Virus record (IMG/VR): IMGVR_UViG_3300042894_008609
Location: 1-44,308 of that record
DNA: 44,308 nucleotides
Direction: 5' to 3' (one strand)
Source of the DNA: a virus
Shown in pieces: positions 21,479-30,099 of this stretch; the stretch's first letter is position 1, and each line of letters begins with the position of its first letter. The translations under genes and the position numbers were made by a program. The notes beneath the pieces are model-generated. The model ran no database searches. It saw nothing but the letters and a program-made list of their open reading frames with translations, and had not been told where the DNA came from.

Positions 21479-22979
21479 CGCTGTCGGGTCTTGGGGTGAG
21501 CTCGCGGTCGATTTCGCGTCGGCCGCGGGGATGAAGCTCGAGGACTGGCAGGAGTACGTCCTGTGGGCGTGGCATGACATCGACGAAGCGGGTCGGTGGG
21601 CCGCATCCGAGTGCGGTCTGCTGGTGTCACGCCAGAACGGCAAGAGCGAGGTTCTTGTCGCCTACGACCTGGCGCGCCTGTTCCTGTTCCCGCTGCCCGA
21701 CAAGCGCCGGCGGACGGTTCTTCACACTGCGCATGAGGTGAAGACCGCGACGGAGACGTTCGAGAAACTCGCGTCGATCATCGAAGCGAACGACCGGCTG
21801 ATGGGGCTGGTCGATCACATCTACACGGCGAACGGCAAGGAAGCCATCGTCCTGAAGAAGCGCCCCGGTCAGTTGCTCGGGGATCGGGTGCGTTTCGTGG
21901 CCCGGTCGAAGAAGTCTGGTCGTGGTTTCGCTGCGACGGACATCGTGTACGACGAGGCGCAGGAGCTTCCGGTCGCGGCGCGCAAAGCGTTGACCTACAC
22001 GCAGTCCACGATCCCCAACCGTCAGGAGCTGTACGTCGGAACCGTCCCTACGGAGGAGAACGACGGCGAGGTGTTCGAGGGTGTCCGCGACCGTGGGCGT
22101 CGTGGTGCGTCTCGTGTGACCTGGCAGGAGTGGTCTCCGGAGGGTGCGGAGGACCCGGAGCGTGCGAAGAAGATCGACGTGCACAGCCCGCAGGTGTGGC
22201 GTGAGTCGATCCCGGCTATGGGGTCGTGGATCGCTCCGGAGACGGTCGCTGAGCAGGTCGATCGTGCGACTGATCGTGACGAGCTGCTGCAGGAGCGGTT
22301 CGCTGTCTGGCCGAACCGTGCCGAGGTGAAAGCCGTCGTCTTGTCGGAGCTGAACCTCAAGCGGTGGGAGAAGACCGCGGGTAACTACCCGATCTTGGGT
22401 AAAGCTCCGAACACGGTCATCACGATCGCCGTGGCACGCGGTGGCGGGTCGGCTTCTGTCGGCGCCGGCCGTCGCGTGAAGGATGGCATCGCTGTCGAGC
22501 ACAAGAAGACCAAGAGCGGCACGATGTGGGTCGCCGGGTACGTGAAGGAACTGAAGGCCGAGCTTGGCGACGCGACGGTCGTTCTCGATGCGAAGAACGC
22601 GACCGCGATCCTGACCGCTCTCGCGAAGGCGGGCATTAAGTACCTGTCGATGAACATCGACGAGCTCGCCGCCGCGCACACGCAGTTCATCGAGCACGTG
22701 AACGCGAAGCTCGTCCCTCACCGTGACCAGCCCGAGGTGAGTGCGTCGCTGCAGTTCGCGAAGACCCGCACGTTCGTTCGTGGCACGGGGCAGACGTGGG
22801 ACCAATCAGACCCGCGGAAACCGATCACTCAGGCGCAGGTCGTCACGTGGGCCGTGTGGGGCGTACTGAAGGCCGAATCCAAGCCGAAGCGGGAAGTGCC
22901 CACCCCGCCTGCCCCGACCGTCGTTCGGCGTGCTGAGGGCGGCCGTCATGAGGAAGACCTGCGGACTATCCGCTTCTAG
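21420..22979 (+). CDS. terL: Terminase large subunit
   Basis: The 519-aa packaging motor. Walker A is VSRQNGKSE near residue 70, Walker B IVYDEAQEL near 180, and the C-terminal nuclease has Asp residues such as VVLDAKNAT. The start is set at TTG 21420, with GGGGGAGG about 9 nt upstream; it gives LPSLETLLGDQ, a common beginning in this family. It overlaps the small subunit by 59 nt. Start confidence is moderate, identity high. Confidence 0.9.
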   Translation: MPSLETLLGDQRPRLESRPDAVGSWGELAVDFASAAGMKLEDWQEYVLWAWHDIDEAGRWAASECGLLVSRQNGKSEVLVAYDLARLFLFPLPDKRRRTVLHTAHEVKTATETFEKLASIIEANDRLMGLVDHIYTANGKEAIVLKKRPGQLLGDRVRFVARSKKSGRGFAATDIVYDEAQELPVAARKALTYTQSTIPNRQELYVGTVPTEENDGEVFEGVRDRGRRGASRVTWQEWSPEGAEDPERAKKIDVHSPQVWRESIPAMGSWIAPETVAEQVDRATDRDELLQERFAVWPNRAEVKAVVLSELNLKRWEKTAGNYPILGKAPNTVITIAVARGGGSASVGAGRRVKDGIAVEHKKTKSGTMWVAGYVKELKAELGDATVVLDAKNATAILTALAKAGIKYLSMNIDELAAAHTQFIEHVNAKLVPHRDQPEVSASLQFAKTRTFVRGTGQTWDQSDPRKPITQAQVVTWAVWGVLKAESKPKREVPTPPAPTVVRRAEGGRHEEDLRTIRF

Positions 22980-22996
22980 ACCGAGGAGGTCCGCCG

Positions 22997-24283
22997 TTGC
23001 CCGAGATCGGATATCAGGCTGACCCGGGTCTCACCGGGTGGGCGTCGCTGCTGAACTGGATGACGGAGCGGAACCCGGATCTGCAGTGGCCGCAGTCGGT
23101 TGAGGTGTTCGACCGGATGCGTCGTGAGGATCCGCAGGTGAAGTCGGTGCTCCGCGCCGTGACGCTCCCGATCCTCCGCACCGACTGGGTGATCGACGGG
23201 TCCGGATGTCGTGACGTGGTCACGACACACATCGCCGATGATCTGGGACTGCCGGTGAAGGGGCAGCCGTTCGTCGCTCCGCTGCGGACGAAGGGTCGGT
23301 TCTCGTTCAAGGAGTTCCTGCGGCTCGCGTCGCTCGAGCTGGTGTACGGGCATTCGTTCTTCGAGCAGGTGTATGACGTTGATGAGCGTGGGCTTGCGCA
23401 CATCGGGAAGCTCGCGTGGCGGCCGCCGCGGACGATCTCGGAGATCGACGTCGCATCCGATGGTGGGCTGGTCGCGATCAAGCAGCAGGCGCTGAAGGAC
23501 GGCAAGGCCGTTGTGATCCCGGTGGATCGTCTCGTCGCGTTCGTGAATGAGCGTGAGGGTGCGAACTGGTTCGGGGAGTCGCTGCTGCGCGCCGCGTACA
23601 AGATGTTCGTCCTGAAGGACCGGGTGCTGCGCATTCAGGCGTTGACCGCTGAGCGCAACGGCCTCGGCCTGCCGGTGTACAAGGCGCCGCCGCTGCCGGA
23701 AAACGCGGTCGACTGGACGTTCGACCAGGCGTCGAAGTGGCTCGACGATCAGATCGAAGCGGGCAAGAAGCTCGCGACCGAAGCGCGCGCCGGGGATGCT
23801 GCCGGCGTCGGCCTCCCAAACGGTGCCGACTTCTCCTTCATGGGAGTCACGGGGAAGCTGCCCGACACGGACGCGCTGATCCGGTACTACGACGAGCAGA
23901 TCGCCGCGGGTGCGCTGCTGCACTTCCTCAGCCTCGGTGGCGACAACGCGACCGGTTCGTACGCGCTGGGGGAGACGTTCGCGACGTTCTTCACCGACTC
24001 GCTCAACGCGGTCGCGCAGCACCTCGCTGAGGTGATCCAGCAGCACGTCATCGAAGACCTCGTCGACGCGAACTGGGGCCCGTCTGAGCCGGCGCCGCGG
24101 ATCATCCCCGCGGTCATCGGTGAGACGCAGCCGATCACTGCTGACGCGTTGAAGGCGCTCGTCGACGCGAAGGTCATCTTCCCCGACGCCGCGCTCGAGG
24201 CGTGGACGCGCGCGAAGTACGGCATGCCGGTGAAGGATCCGGCGACATCAACCGCTCAACCGACACAGGGAGCTGCAGCATGA
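22997..24283 (+). CDS. Portal protein
   Basis: A 428-aa portal, probably of the DUF935/Mu gp29-like class, forming the dodecameric ring at the capsid vertex. Recognisable stretches are ASLELVYGHSFFEQVYDV, WFGESLLRAAYKMFVLKD and SYALGETFATFFTDSL. It starts at TTG 22997 with GGAGG at 22983-22987. The gene order terminase-portal-protease supports the call. Confidence 0.85.
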   Translation: MPEIGYQADPGLTGWASLLNWMTERNPDLQWPQSVEVFDRMRREDPQVKSVLRAVTLPILRTDWVIDGSGCRDVVTTHIADDLGLPVKGQPFVAPLRTKGRFSFKEFLRLASLELVYGHSFFEQVYDVDERGLAHIGKLAWRPPRTISEIDVASDGGLVAIKQQALKDGKAVVIPVDRLVAFVNEREGANWFGESLLRAAYKMFVLKDRVLRIQALTAERNGLGLPVYKAPPLPENAVDWTFDQASKWLDDQIEAGKKLATEARAGDAAGVGLPNGADFSFMGVTGKLPDTDALIRYYDEQIAAGALLHFLSLGGDNATGSYALGETFATFFTDSLNAVAQHLAEVIQQHVIEDLVDANWGPSEPAPRIIPAVIGETQPITADALKALVDAKVIFPDAALEAWTRAKYGMPVKDPATSTAQPTQGAAA

Positions 24284-25545
24284 CCACTGTTCGACCGACG
24301 CACCCTCTGGTGCAGGCCCGGCAGGAGCCGGATAAGGATCGTGCCGCACGCCGGTACTGGGGCGACATGGAGCCGCCGACGTCGAAGGCGGAGTTCTTCT
24401 CCGCGGTGACGACGCCGTCCGCATCTGGAACGGAGACCAACGCGACGATCCGCATGTACGGGCCGATCGACTCGTGCGGCGGATGGTGGGGTATCTCCAC
24501 CGAGGACGTCGCGCACGTCATCGACGCTCTGCCGCCGACGGTCGAGCAGATCGTACTCCGCATCAACAGCCCGGGTGGTGAGGTGTGGGAGGCGATGGCG
24601 ATCCTCAACATGCTCGCCGCGCACCCCGCCCGTGTGATCGCGGTCGTCGACGGTCTCGCCGCGTCGGCCGCTTCGTTCATCGCCGCGGGCTGTGAGGAGA
24701 CTGTCATGTCTCCCGGCAGTCAGATGATGATCCACTCGCCGTCCGCGATCGAGTGGGGCAACGCGGCCGACATGCGGAAGATGGCCGACTTCCTCGACAC
24801 CCTGCAGGCGTCGATGATCGAGGTCTACACCGACAAGGCCGGCGAGAAGGACTGGGCGTCGCTGCTCGCCGAAGAGACGTGGATGACCGCCGCGGACACC
24901 GTCGCGATGGGTCTCGCTGATCGGGTCGAGGTGGTCCCCGACGCGGGCCCCGCGATGACCGTCGGTGATGACACCGAGCCGGATCTGCTGCTCGTCGAAC
25001 CGTCCGATGCTGCCGCCGCCGAACTGGCACGCGCTCACGCTGCCGCTGCGCGCGCGACGGCACCCAAGCCCCCGAGCTCGTCCGAGCCGGGTATCCCCAT
25101 CCGAAAGGAGAACGTCGTGACGAACGACGCACCCCAGGCTGGTGTTCAGGAGCGGCTCGGCACGACCGAGACCGACACCCCGGAGGTCGCTGCGGCGGCT
25201 CCCGAGGTGACCCCGACCGCCACCGCACCCACCGCTGGCCTCCCGGAGGGCATCGTCGCGATCGACGCGAACGTGCTCGCCGAGCTGCGCAGCAACGCTG
25301 CCCGCGGCGCCGAGGCCCGCGCGGAGCAGGACAAGGCGCGCCGCGACGGCATCATCGCGACCGCCCTGCAGGAGGGCCGCATCAGCGCCGCCTCCCGCGA
25401 TCACTTCCGGGCGCTGCTCGAGAAGGACGAGGACGGCACCAGTGCGGTGCTCGCCACGCTCGCGAAGAACACCGTCCCCGTCGAGGAGCTCGGCCACCAG
25501 GCCGTCGCGTCCGACGACGCCTACCCCGCGCACTGGGCGCGCTGA
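24280..25545 (+). CDS. Head maturation protease with C-terminal scaffold domain
   Basis: A 421-aa fusion. Residues 35-230 are a ClpP-type serine protease: INSPGGEVWEAM, nucleophile Ser in GLAASAASFIAAG near residue 130, His in MMIHSPSA near 151. The C-terminal region (280-421) is Ala/Glu-rich and helical, like a scaffold that shapes the procapsid and is then degraded. An internal start at 25117 would make the scaffold alone. The gene overlaps the portal stop as ATGA. Confidence 0.88.
   Translation: MTTVRPTHPLVQARQEPDKDRAARRYWGDMEPPTSKAEFFSAVTTPSASGTETNATIRMYGPIDSCGGWWGISTEDVAHVIDALPPTVEQIVLRINSPGGEVWEAMAILNMLAAHPARVIAVVDGLAASAASFIAAGCEETVMSPGSQMMIHSPSAIEWGNAADMRKMADFLDTLQASMIEVYTDKAGEKDWASLLAEETWMTAADTVAMGLADRVEVVPDAGPAMTVGDDTEPDLLLVEPSDAAAAELARAHAAAARATAPKPPSSSEPGIPIRKENVVTNDAPQAGVQERLGTTETDTPEVAAAAPEVTPTATAPTAGLPEGIVAIDANVLAELRSNAARGAEARAEQDKARRDGIIATALQEGRISAASRDHFRALLEKDEDGTSAVLATLAKNTVPVEELGHQAVASDDAYPAHWAR
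25117..25545 (+). CDS. Nested scaffold protein (internal start)
   Basis: AAAGGAG (25104-25110) lies 6 nt before an in-frame GTG at 25117. This would produce the 142-aa C-terminal part of the protease gene (VTNDAPQAGVQERL onward), which has the length and composition of a scaffold. The arrangement resembles lambda C and Nu3. It is predicted from the ribosome site only. Confidence 0.6.
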   Translation: MTNDAPQAGVQERLGTTETDTPEVAAAAPEVTPTATAPTAGLPEGIVAIDANVLAELRSNAARGAEARAEQDKARRDGIIATALQEGRISAASRDHFRALLEKDEDGTSAVLATLAKNTVPVEELGHQAVASDDAYPAHWAR

Positions 25546-25559
25546 GAGGAGCCACCATC

Positions 25560-25946
25560 ATGGCAAACGAGTGCATCCCGGCGTACGAGCCGGGAACCCA
25601 TCTGACCGCGATCGTCGGCTCCGGCGGCGTCACGGGCAAGACCTTCGTCGACATCTCGGCGCCCCTGTCGGTGTCGGCCGGTACGCCGGCGACCGTCGTC
25701 ACCGCGACCGCGGCGGGCCTGTCCGTCGGTGTCGCCGTGCGTGACGCGGCCGCGGGCGCGAAGGTCCTCGTCTTCCGTTCCAAGGGTGCTGTGGTGCCCG
25801 TGACCGCGGGTGGGAACATCGCGGTCGGCGCGGAGGTCGAGATCGGTTCGAACGGGCGTGCCGTCACGCTCGCTTCTGGCAAGGCCCGTGGCCGCGCCTG
25901 GTCGGCCGGAACGTCCGGCAACGACGTCTTCATCGAGCTCTACTGA
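25560..25946 (+). CDS. Head decoration protein
   Basis: A 128-aa beta-rich, Gly/Ala/Val-rich protein between the protease and capsid genes, the usual position of the decoration protein; composition also fits the DUF2190-type capsid cement proteins. AGAGGAG precedes the ATG at 25560. Identification rests on position, size and composition. Confidence 0.7.
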   Translation: MANECIPAYEPGTHLTAIVGSGGVTGKTFVDISAPLSVSAGTPATVVTATAAGLSVGVAVRDAAAGAKVLVFRSKGAVVPVTAGGNIAVGAEVEIGSNGRAVTLASGKARGRAWSAGTSGNDVFIELY

Positions 25947-25963
25947 GAGAGGAGAGCACAACC

Positions 25964-26863
25964 ATGGCACAGAACGCTGCGGCGTACCCGCTCGCGGGCC
26001 CCACGGTCTCGGGCTCCACCATCACGGTGGAGACGATGCTGAACCAGCCGACTCGCATCACGCGGTACCTGTCGGATCTGACGCTCCGCAACTACATCAG
26101 CCCCCTGTTCTTCGCGAGCCCGGGTGGTGTTTCGGGTGGTGCGGTCATCTATGACCAGCTCACCCTGAACGACCTGTTCCCGACTCGGGATGTGCAGGAG
26201 GTCGCGCCGGGTGGCGAGTTCCCGCTCGTCACGTCGGACAACGGCACCCCGAGTGTCGCGGCGGTCGAGAAGCACGGTGGCAAGTTCTTCGTCACCGACG
26301 AGGCTCGTGACCGGAACGACGGTGGTGTGATCCAGCGTGAGGGCCGCAAGCTCCTCAACGCGATGGTCCGCCGTCAGGATGCGCGCGCGATCGCGATCGT
26401 CGATGCGGCGATCGCGGGCATCGGTTCGCAGACCGTCGTCGGCCTGAACTGGAACAACACGGTCACGGGTGGTTCCAGCCAGTCGAACGCGTCGGCGTGG
26501 CCGGCTGCGGACTTCGCGAAGGTGCAGCTGCTCGCGGATCAGCAGGAGCTGGGCGTCGAGATCAACACGTGGGTGCTGAACCCGGCGCAGTACGCGCAGC
26601 TGCGGCTCGTGTACGGCTCCGACTTCGAGGCCGTCGCCGCGTCCTACGGTCTCGCCTTCCAGCCGTCGAACCGTGTCGCCGCGGGTACGGCGTACGCGCT
26701 CGAGGCGGGTCAGCCCGGTGAGCAGCGGTTCGAGAAGCCCCTGTCGACCGAGACGTGGCGTGAGCCGGAGCGCCAGCGCACGTGGGTCCAGACCGACGCG
26801 CGCTTCGTTCAGTACGTCACGAACCCGTACTCGGTGTTCAAGGTGACGGGTCTGGCTGGCTGA
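25964..26863 (+). CDS. Major capsid protein
   Basis: A 299-aa HK97-fold capsid protein. It follows the scaffold and decoration genes with a strong AGAGGAG site. Features consistent with the fold are the N-terminal arm, GGEFPLVTSDNG, GGKFFVTDEARDRND (E-loop/spine region) and a C-terminal WVQTDARFVQYVTNPYSVFKVTG. The length is usual for actinophage capsids. Confidence 0.85.
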   Translation: MAQNAAAYPLAGPTVSGSTITVETMLNQPTRITRYLSDLTLRNYISPLFFASPGGVSGGAVIYDQLTLNDLFPTRDVQEVAPGGEFPLVTSDNGTPSVAAVEKHGGKFFVTDEARDRNDGGVIQREGRKLLNAMVRRQDARAIAIVDAAIAGIGSQTVVGLNWNNTVTGGSSQSNASAWPAADFAKVQLLADQQELGVEINTWVLNPAQYAQLRLVYGSDFEAVAASYGLAFQPSNRVAAGTAYALEAGQPGEQRFEKPLSTETWREPERQRTWVQTDARFVQYVTNPYSVFKVTGLAG

Positions 26864-27180
26864 TGGCGAAGCGGACGATCCGGGCGGGCATCGCGACCTA
26901 CCGGTCGGCCGATGGCCGTGAGGGCGCGTTCGGGTTCCTCGGCGACGAGGTCGACGTCCACAAGGACGACCTGGAGCGGTTCGACCGTTTCAACCCGGCG
27001 CCGCCGGAGGTCAACCAGGAGGAGATCGAGGAATCGGTCGAACTCCCCGCGGGCGACCCGACCGACGCGTGGTCGAACAAGGAGCTGGACGCGTACGCGG
27101 ACGCGCACGGCATCGACATCAAGACCGCGAAGAACAAGGCCGAGAAGCTCGCAGCGTTCGCCGCTGCGGCGTCGGCCTGA
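26863..27180 (+). CDS. Head protein with SAP/HeH-like C-terminus
   Basis: A 105-aa protein following the capsid gene with a one-base overlap. The C-terminal 35 residues (WSNKELDAYADAHGIDIKT, then KAEKLAAFAAA) resemble the HeH/SAP-like helix-extended-loop-helix seen in phage head-tail genes. The N-terminus is acidic and may be beta-stranded. Probable structural or connector role. Confidence 0.6.
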   Translation: MAKRTIRAGIATYRSADGREGAFGFLGDEVDVHKDDLERFDRFNPAPPEVNQEEIEESVELPAGDPTDAWSNKELDAYADAHGIDIKTAKNKAEKLAAFAAAASA

Positions 27181-27200
27181 TCTGAGAGGGGGCGGTGGGG

Positions 27201-27563
27201 TTGGCCATCACACCGGATGTCATCGGCACGGACGAGGATCTCGCCCGTGAGGTGCTGGCGGAGGCTCGTTCCATCGCCCCCTGCATCTTCACCCTCGACG
27301 AAACGTCGGAGGAGTGGAAGACGGCGGTGTCGATCCTGAAGCGGATCTACGCGGATGTCGAGGACCGCGGTTCGCGCATGGTGAAGTCGGAGCGTATCGG
27401 CTCGGCGGGTGTCGACTATGCGGATGTGGTGTCCGCGTTCGATGGGTCGCGTACGCGCGCTCTGCGGTCGCTGTGCGGCTCTACGGTGGCGTCTGGGCTC
27501 CCGGTGGGTTCGTTCCCGTTGGAGCGCCCCATCAGCCGCCTGTGGCCGGACCGGGGCTGCTGA
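27201..27563 (+). CDS. Head-tail connector (adaptor-like)
   Basis: A 120-aa protein at the position of the gp6/gp15-type adaptor. The N-terminal part is helical (DEDLAREVLAEARSIAP, EEWKTAVSILKRIYADVEDRG). TTG 27201 is chosen because GAGAGGGGG ends 8 nt before it; GTG 27195 is in frame but too close to that site. Confidence 0.6.
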   Translation: MAITPDVIGTDEDLAREVLAEARSIAPCIFTLDETSEEWKTAVSILKRIYADVEDRGSRMVKSERIGSAGVDYADVVSAFDGSRTRALRSLCGSTVASGLPVGSFPLERPISRLWPDRGC

Positions 27564-27982
27564 TGCACCGGATGCGTTTCCCGCACGGGCGGACCGTGTG
27601 GCGGTTGCGTGCTGGTCTCACGGATGACCCGTACTCGGGGGAGCAGGTGCCGGCGGACTGGGAGCACCCCATCCTCCTCGCGCTCCCGAAGTCCTTCATC
27701 GCGCAGACATCCACGGCGCTGCTGGCGACGGCGACGCGTGATCAGGCGTCAGAGTCGAAGTCGCTGTTCTGCGACGGAGCTCTCGACGTGCAGAAGGGTG
27801 ACCGGATCTTCGACGGCACCTTCACCCCGCCGCTGCCCGAATCGGCGACATCGATCCCTGCGGGGACGGTGTTCGTGGGTGCGACGTACCAGATCGATGG
27901 CATCCCGCCGGCCGCGGATACGAACCCCTTCACTCGGTTCACGCCGCCGCGGGAGATCCCGCTGACGCGTTACGTCGGCTGA
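27563..27982 (+). CDS. Head-tail stopper-like protein
   Basis: A 139-aa beta-rich protein; start and previous stop share one base. The C-terminal FVGATYQIDGIPPAADTNPFT, then TPPREIPL fits small head-closure proteins that dock to the adaptor. The call is from gene order and general sequence character. Confidence 0.6.
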   Translation: MHRMRFPHGRTVWRLRAGLTDDPYSGEQVPADWEHPILLALPKSFIAQTSTALLATATRDQASESKSLFCDGALDVQKGDRIFDGTFTPPLPESATSIPAGTVFVGATYQIDGIPPAADTNPFTRFTPPREIPLTRYVG

Positions 27983-27995
27983 GAGGCGGTGTCGC

Positions 27996-28289
27996 ATGGC
28001 TCGCAGCGGCGACACGAACATCGAGTTCAACGAGAACTTCTTCGCGACCGTTCTCCGCTCCCCGGAAGTGGAAGCACTCGTCGACGGTGTCGGCACGCGG
28101 ACGCAGCAGATCGCGAAAGCGAACGCACCCGTCGACTCCGGTGACTACCGCGACGGCATCGAGATTCAGCATCGCGAGTCGAAGTACCGCCGCGTCACGG
28201 AGGTCATCGGCACCGACCCGAAGACGCTGCTCATCGAGAGCAAGACCGGGAACCTCGCCCGGGCGTTGAAGGCGGCGAAGCAATCATGA
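27996..28289 (+). CDS. HK97 gp10-like tail component
   Basis: A 97-aa protein with VDGVGTRTQQIAKANAPVDSGDYRDGI, the hallmark of HK97-gp10-type neck/tail completion proteins. It overlaps the next gene by 4 nt. These proteins join the head-tail interface. Confidence 0.75.
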   Translation: MARSGDTNIEFNENFFATVLRSPEVEALVDGVGTRTQQIAKANAPVDSGDYRDGIEIQHRESKYRRVTEVIGTDPKTLLIESKTGNLARALKAAKQS

Positions 28290-28705
28290 TCGTGATGCCA
28301 CCGAACCTGACCTTGTGGCTAACCGGGTACGTGCGGTCGCGTGCGGCTGCTGACGGGCAGAACGTGACCGTCGCATCCCAGGAGCCCACCCCGCTGAGTT
28401 TGCCGCTCAGCAAGCCGCTCATCGTCATCCGCGACGACTCCGGTTCCCGTCTGGATTGGACGACGTTCGACCGTTCGATCGGTGCGTCGGTGATCGGTGG
28501 GTCGAAAGCGGCTCCGAAGCCGATCGACGACCTGGCTCTCTGGCTCGCCGGGGTCCTCTTCGACGATGCGCTCCCGCTCGTCACCGGCAGCCCGATTGCA
28601 TCGGTCGAGTGGGGCGGTTGTAACGGACCGTACGCGGTCGCTGAGTCGCTCGATGTCGCCCGCCGGTACATGACGGCTCAGTACACAGTCTCCGGCTCCT
28701 GGTGA
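28286..28705 (+). CDS. Tail terminator-like protein
   Basis: A 139-aa protein. The order (gp10-like, this gene, tail tube) and its alpha/beta pattern (PLIVIRDDSGSRLDWTTFDRS, IASVEWGGCNGPYAV) match the tail terminator, which caps the tube. No unique motif is known to me. Confidence 0.65.
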   Translation: MIVMPPNLTLWLTGYVRSRAAADGQNVTVASQEPTPLSLPLSKPLIVIRDDSGSRLDWTTFDRSIGASVIGGSKAAPKPIDDLALWLAGVLFDDALPLVTGSPIASVEWGGCNGPYAVAESLDVARRYMTAQYTVSGSW

Positions 28706-28808
28706 GCCGGTAACCCGATACCCCTGCGGTCCCGTCGGCGGTCGACGTGCCCGTTCACCCCTGGACCTGGCAACTGTGCCGGGTTCCTCTCATACGAAGG
28801 AGACCACT
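28706..28808. other. Leader of the major tail gene
   Basis: A 103-bp non-coding gap. A 7-bp hairpin CCGGCTC/GAGCCGG (28692-28710) spans the previous stop codon and has no T-tract. GAAGGAG precedes the next ATG. I see no clear promoter. Confidence 0.5.
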
Positions 28809-29654
28809 ATGACCGCAGACAGCATGGGGAACGATCTCGACGCCGTCAGCGTCCCCGTCACTGGCATCGTCGCGTACGCACCGCTCGACGCGGGGAACGT
28901 GATCGCGAAGAGCGCCCTCGGTGCGAACCCGCTCGTCATGCCCTCCGGCATGAAGAAGCTCGGCCTGGTCAAGCAGGACGGTGCGCCGGCGGAGACCCGC
29001 GACTCGGGCGACGCGATCGAGTTCTGGCAGAAGGGGTACTCGATCCCCGGCGAGGGCACCCGTTCGGTGAAGGTCACCCTCGCGGAGGATAACGCGGCGG
29101 TGATGGCGCTGACCGAGGGGAAGACCCCCGACGCGAACGGTGTCATCGAGGTCGCGTCGGGTATCCCCGGCAACCGGTTCATCCTCTTCGAGGAGATCCG
29201 TTACCGCGGCGGCCGTGCGCGTCGCCGTGAGGGTGTCGCGACGATCACGGCGATCGAACCCGGCCAGCAGACCCGCGGTGAGACGCCGGGCGTGGCAGTG
29301 ACGTTCATGTGGGCGGAGGATCCGCTGTTCAACAACGCACCCTTCTGGCAGTGGGGTCCCGCGATCCCCGGCGCGTCGGCGGCGAAGACGGGCTGGTCCG
29401 TCGCTGTCACCGGTTCCCCGACGGGTGGCACGTTCACGCTGATCGTGAACGGGTACGCGACCGCACCGATCGCGTACAACGCGGCCGCGGCGGACATCGC
29501 CACCGCGATCAACGCGCTCTCCGGCGTCACCGGCCTTTCCGGCGTGACGGTCACGGGGACGACGACCAAGACGGTCACGTTCCCGTCGGCGGCGACGCTG
29601 ACCGCTTCGAGCTCGCTCACGGGTGGCACCTCGCCCGATGTGACGGTCTCGTAA
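28809..29654 (+). CDS. Major tail tube protein with C-terminal domain
   Basis: A 281-aa tube subunit. AAGGAG lies 7 nt before ATG 28809. Residues 1-195 are the tube domain (GFAP-like insert ANPLVMPSGMKKLGLV; VAVTFMWAEDPLFNN). Residues about 197-281 are a separate Gly/Thr/Ala-rich beta domain (GGTFTLIVNGYATAPIAYNA, then DIATAINALSGVTG), a module common in surface-exposed tail decorations. Confidence 0.8.
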   Translation: MTADSMGNDLDAVSVPVTGIVAYAPLDAGNVIAKSALGANPLVMPSGMKKLGLVKQDGAPAETRDSGDAIEFWQKGYSIPGEGTRSVKVTLAEDNAAVMALTEGKTPDANGVIEVASGIPGNRFILFEEIRYRGGRARRREGVATITAIEPGQQTRGETPGVAVTFMWAEDPLFNNAPFWQWGPAIPGASAAKTGWSVAVTGSPTGGTFTLIVNGYATAPIAYNAAAADIATAINALSGVTGLSGVTVTGTTTKTVTFPSAATLTASSSLTGGTSPDVTVS

Positions 29655-29660
29655 CCGACG

Positions 29661-29695
29661 ACTGGCCGGGGTGCTATCGGGTCGCCCCGGCCAGT
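29661..29695 (+). terminator. Strong hairpin after the tail tube gene
   Basis: A perfect 11-bp stem (ACTGGCCGGGG with CCCCGGCCAGT) encloses a 13-nt loop; no T-tract follows. It may be a partial terminator or RNA stabiliser that keeps tube protein expression higher than that of the next genes. Confidence 0.55.
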
Positions 29696-29736
29696 CTCAC
29701 ACCCGAACCCGACAACCCGAGAAGGAGAACGCCATC

Positions 29737-30099
29737 ATGGCATCCACCACCACACCCGAGTACGACTTCGACAACTGGACCGAGGAAGACGAGGAGAAGG
29801 CGATCGCCGCTCTCGTCCCGAAGATCCAGCACATCATCGTCGAGAAGAACTTCATCGGCCGTTTCGAAGACGGCGCGATCGTGAAGCTCCCGCTGCACCT
29901 CAGCCTCGACGACATCGACACGCTCGCCGCAGCGACACCCGACCCGGTCGACCAGGTCAAGGCGCTGCTCGAGCGTATGGGTGGCAAGGAGTCGCTCGCC
30001 GACTTCACCCGTCACAACCTGACGGAGACGATCGCGATGGCGCAGAAGTTCTTCGACGTCTTCCAGCGCATCGCATCGGCCACACTCCCGGAATCCTGA
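29737..30099 (+). CDS. Tail assembly chaperone, short form
   Basis: A 120-aa acidic protein after the tube gene and before the tape measure, the usual place of the G-type chaperone. GAAGGAG precedes the ATG. A second frame, open across the stop, continues as the T-type part. Identification is from position and the overlapping frames. Confidence 0.75.
   Translation: MASTTTPEYDFDNWTEEDEEKAIAALVPKIQHIIVEKNFIGRFEDGAIVKLPLHLSLDDIDTLAAATPDPVDQVKALLERMGGKESLADFTRHNLTETIAMAQKFFDVFQRIASATLPES
30087..30093 (+). other. Candidate -1 frameshift site
   Basis: C CCG GAA, read in the frame of the short chaperone four codons before its stop, is the best X XXY YYZ-like heptamer I can find. Slippage of one base back would enter the downstream frame. 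The A-site match is imperfect, so the site is uncertain. Confidence 0.35.
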
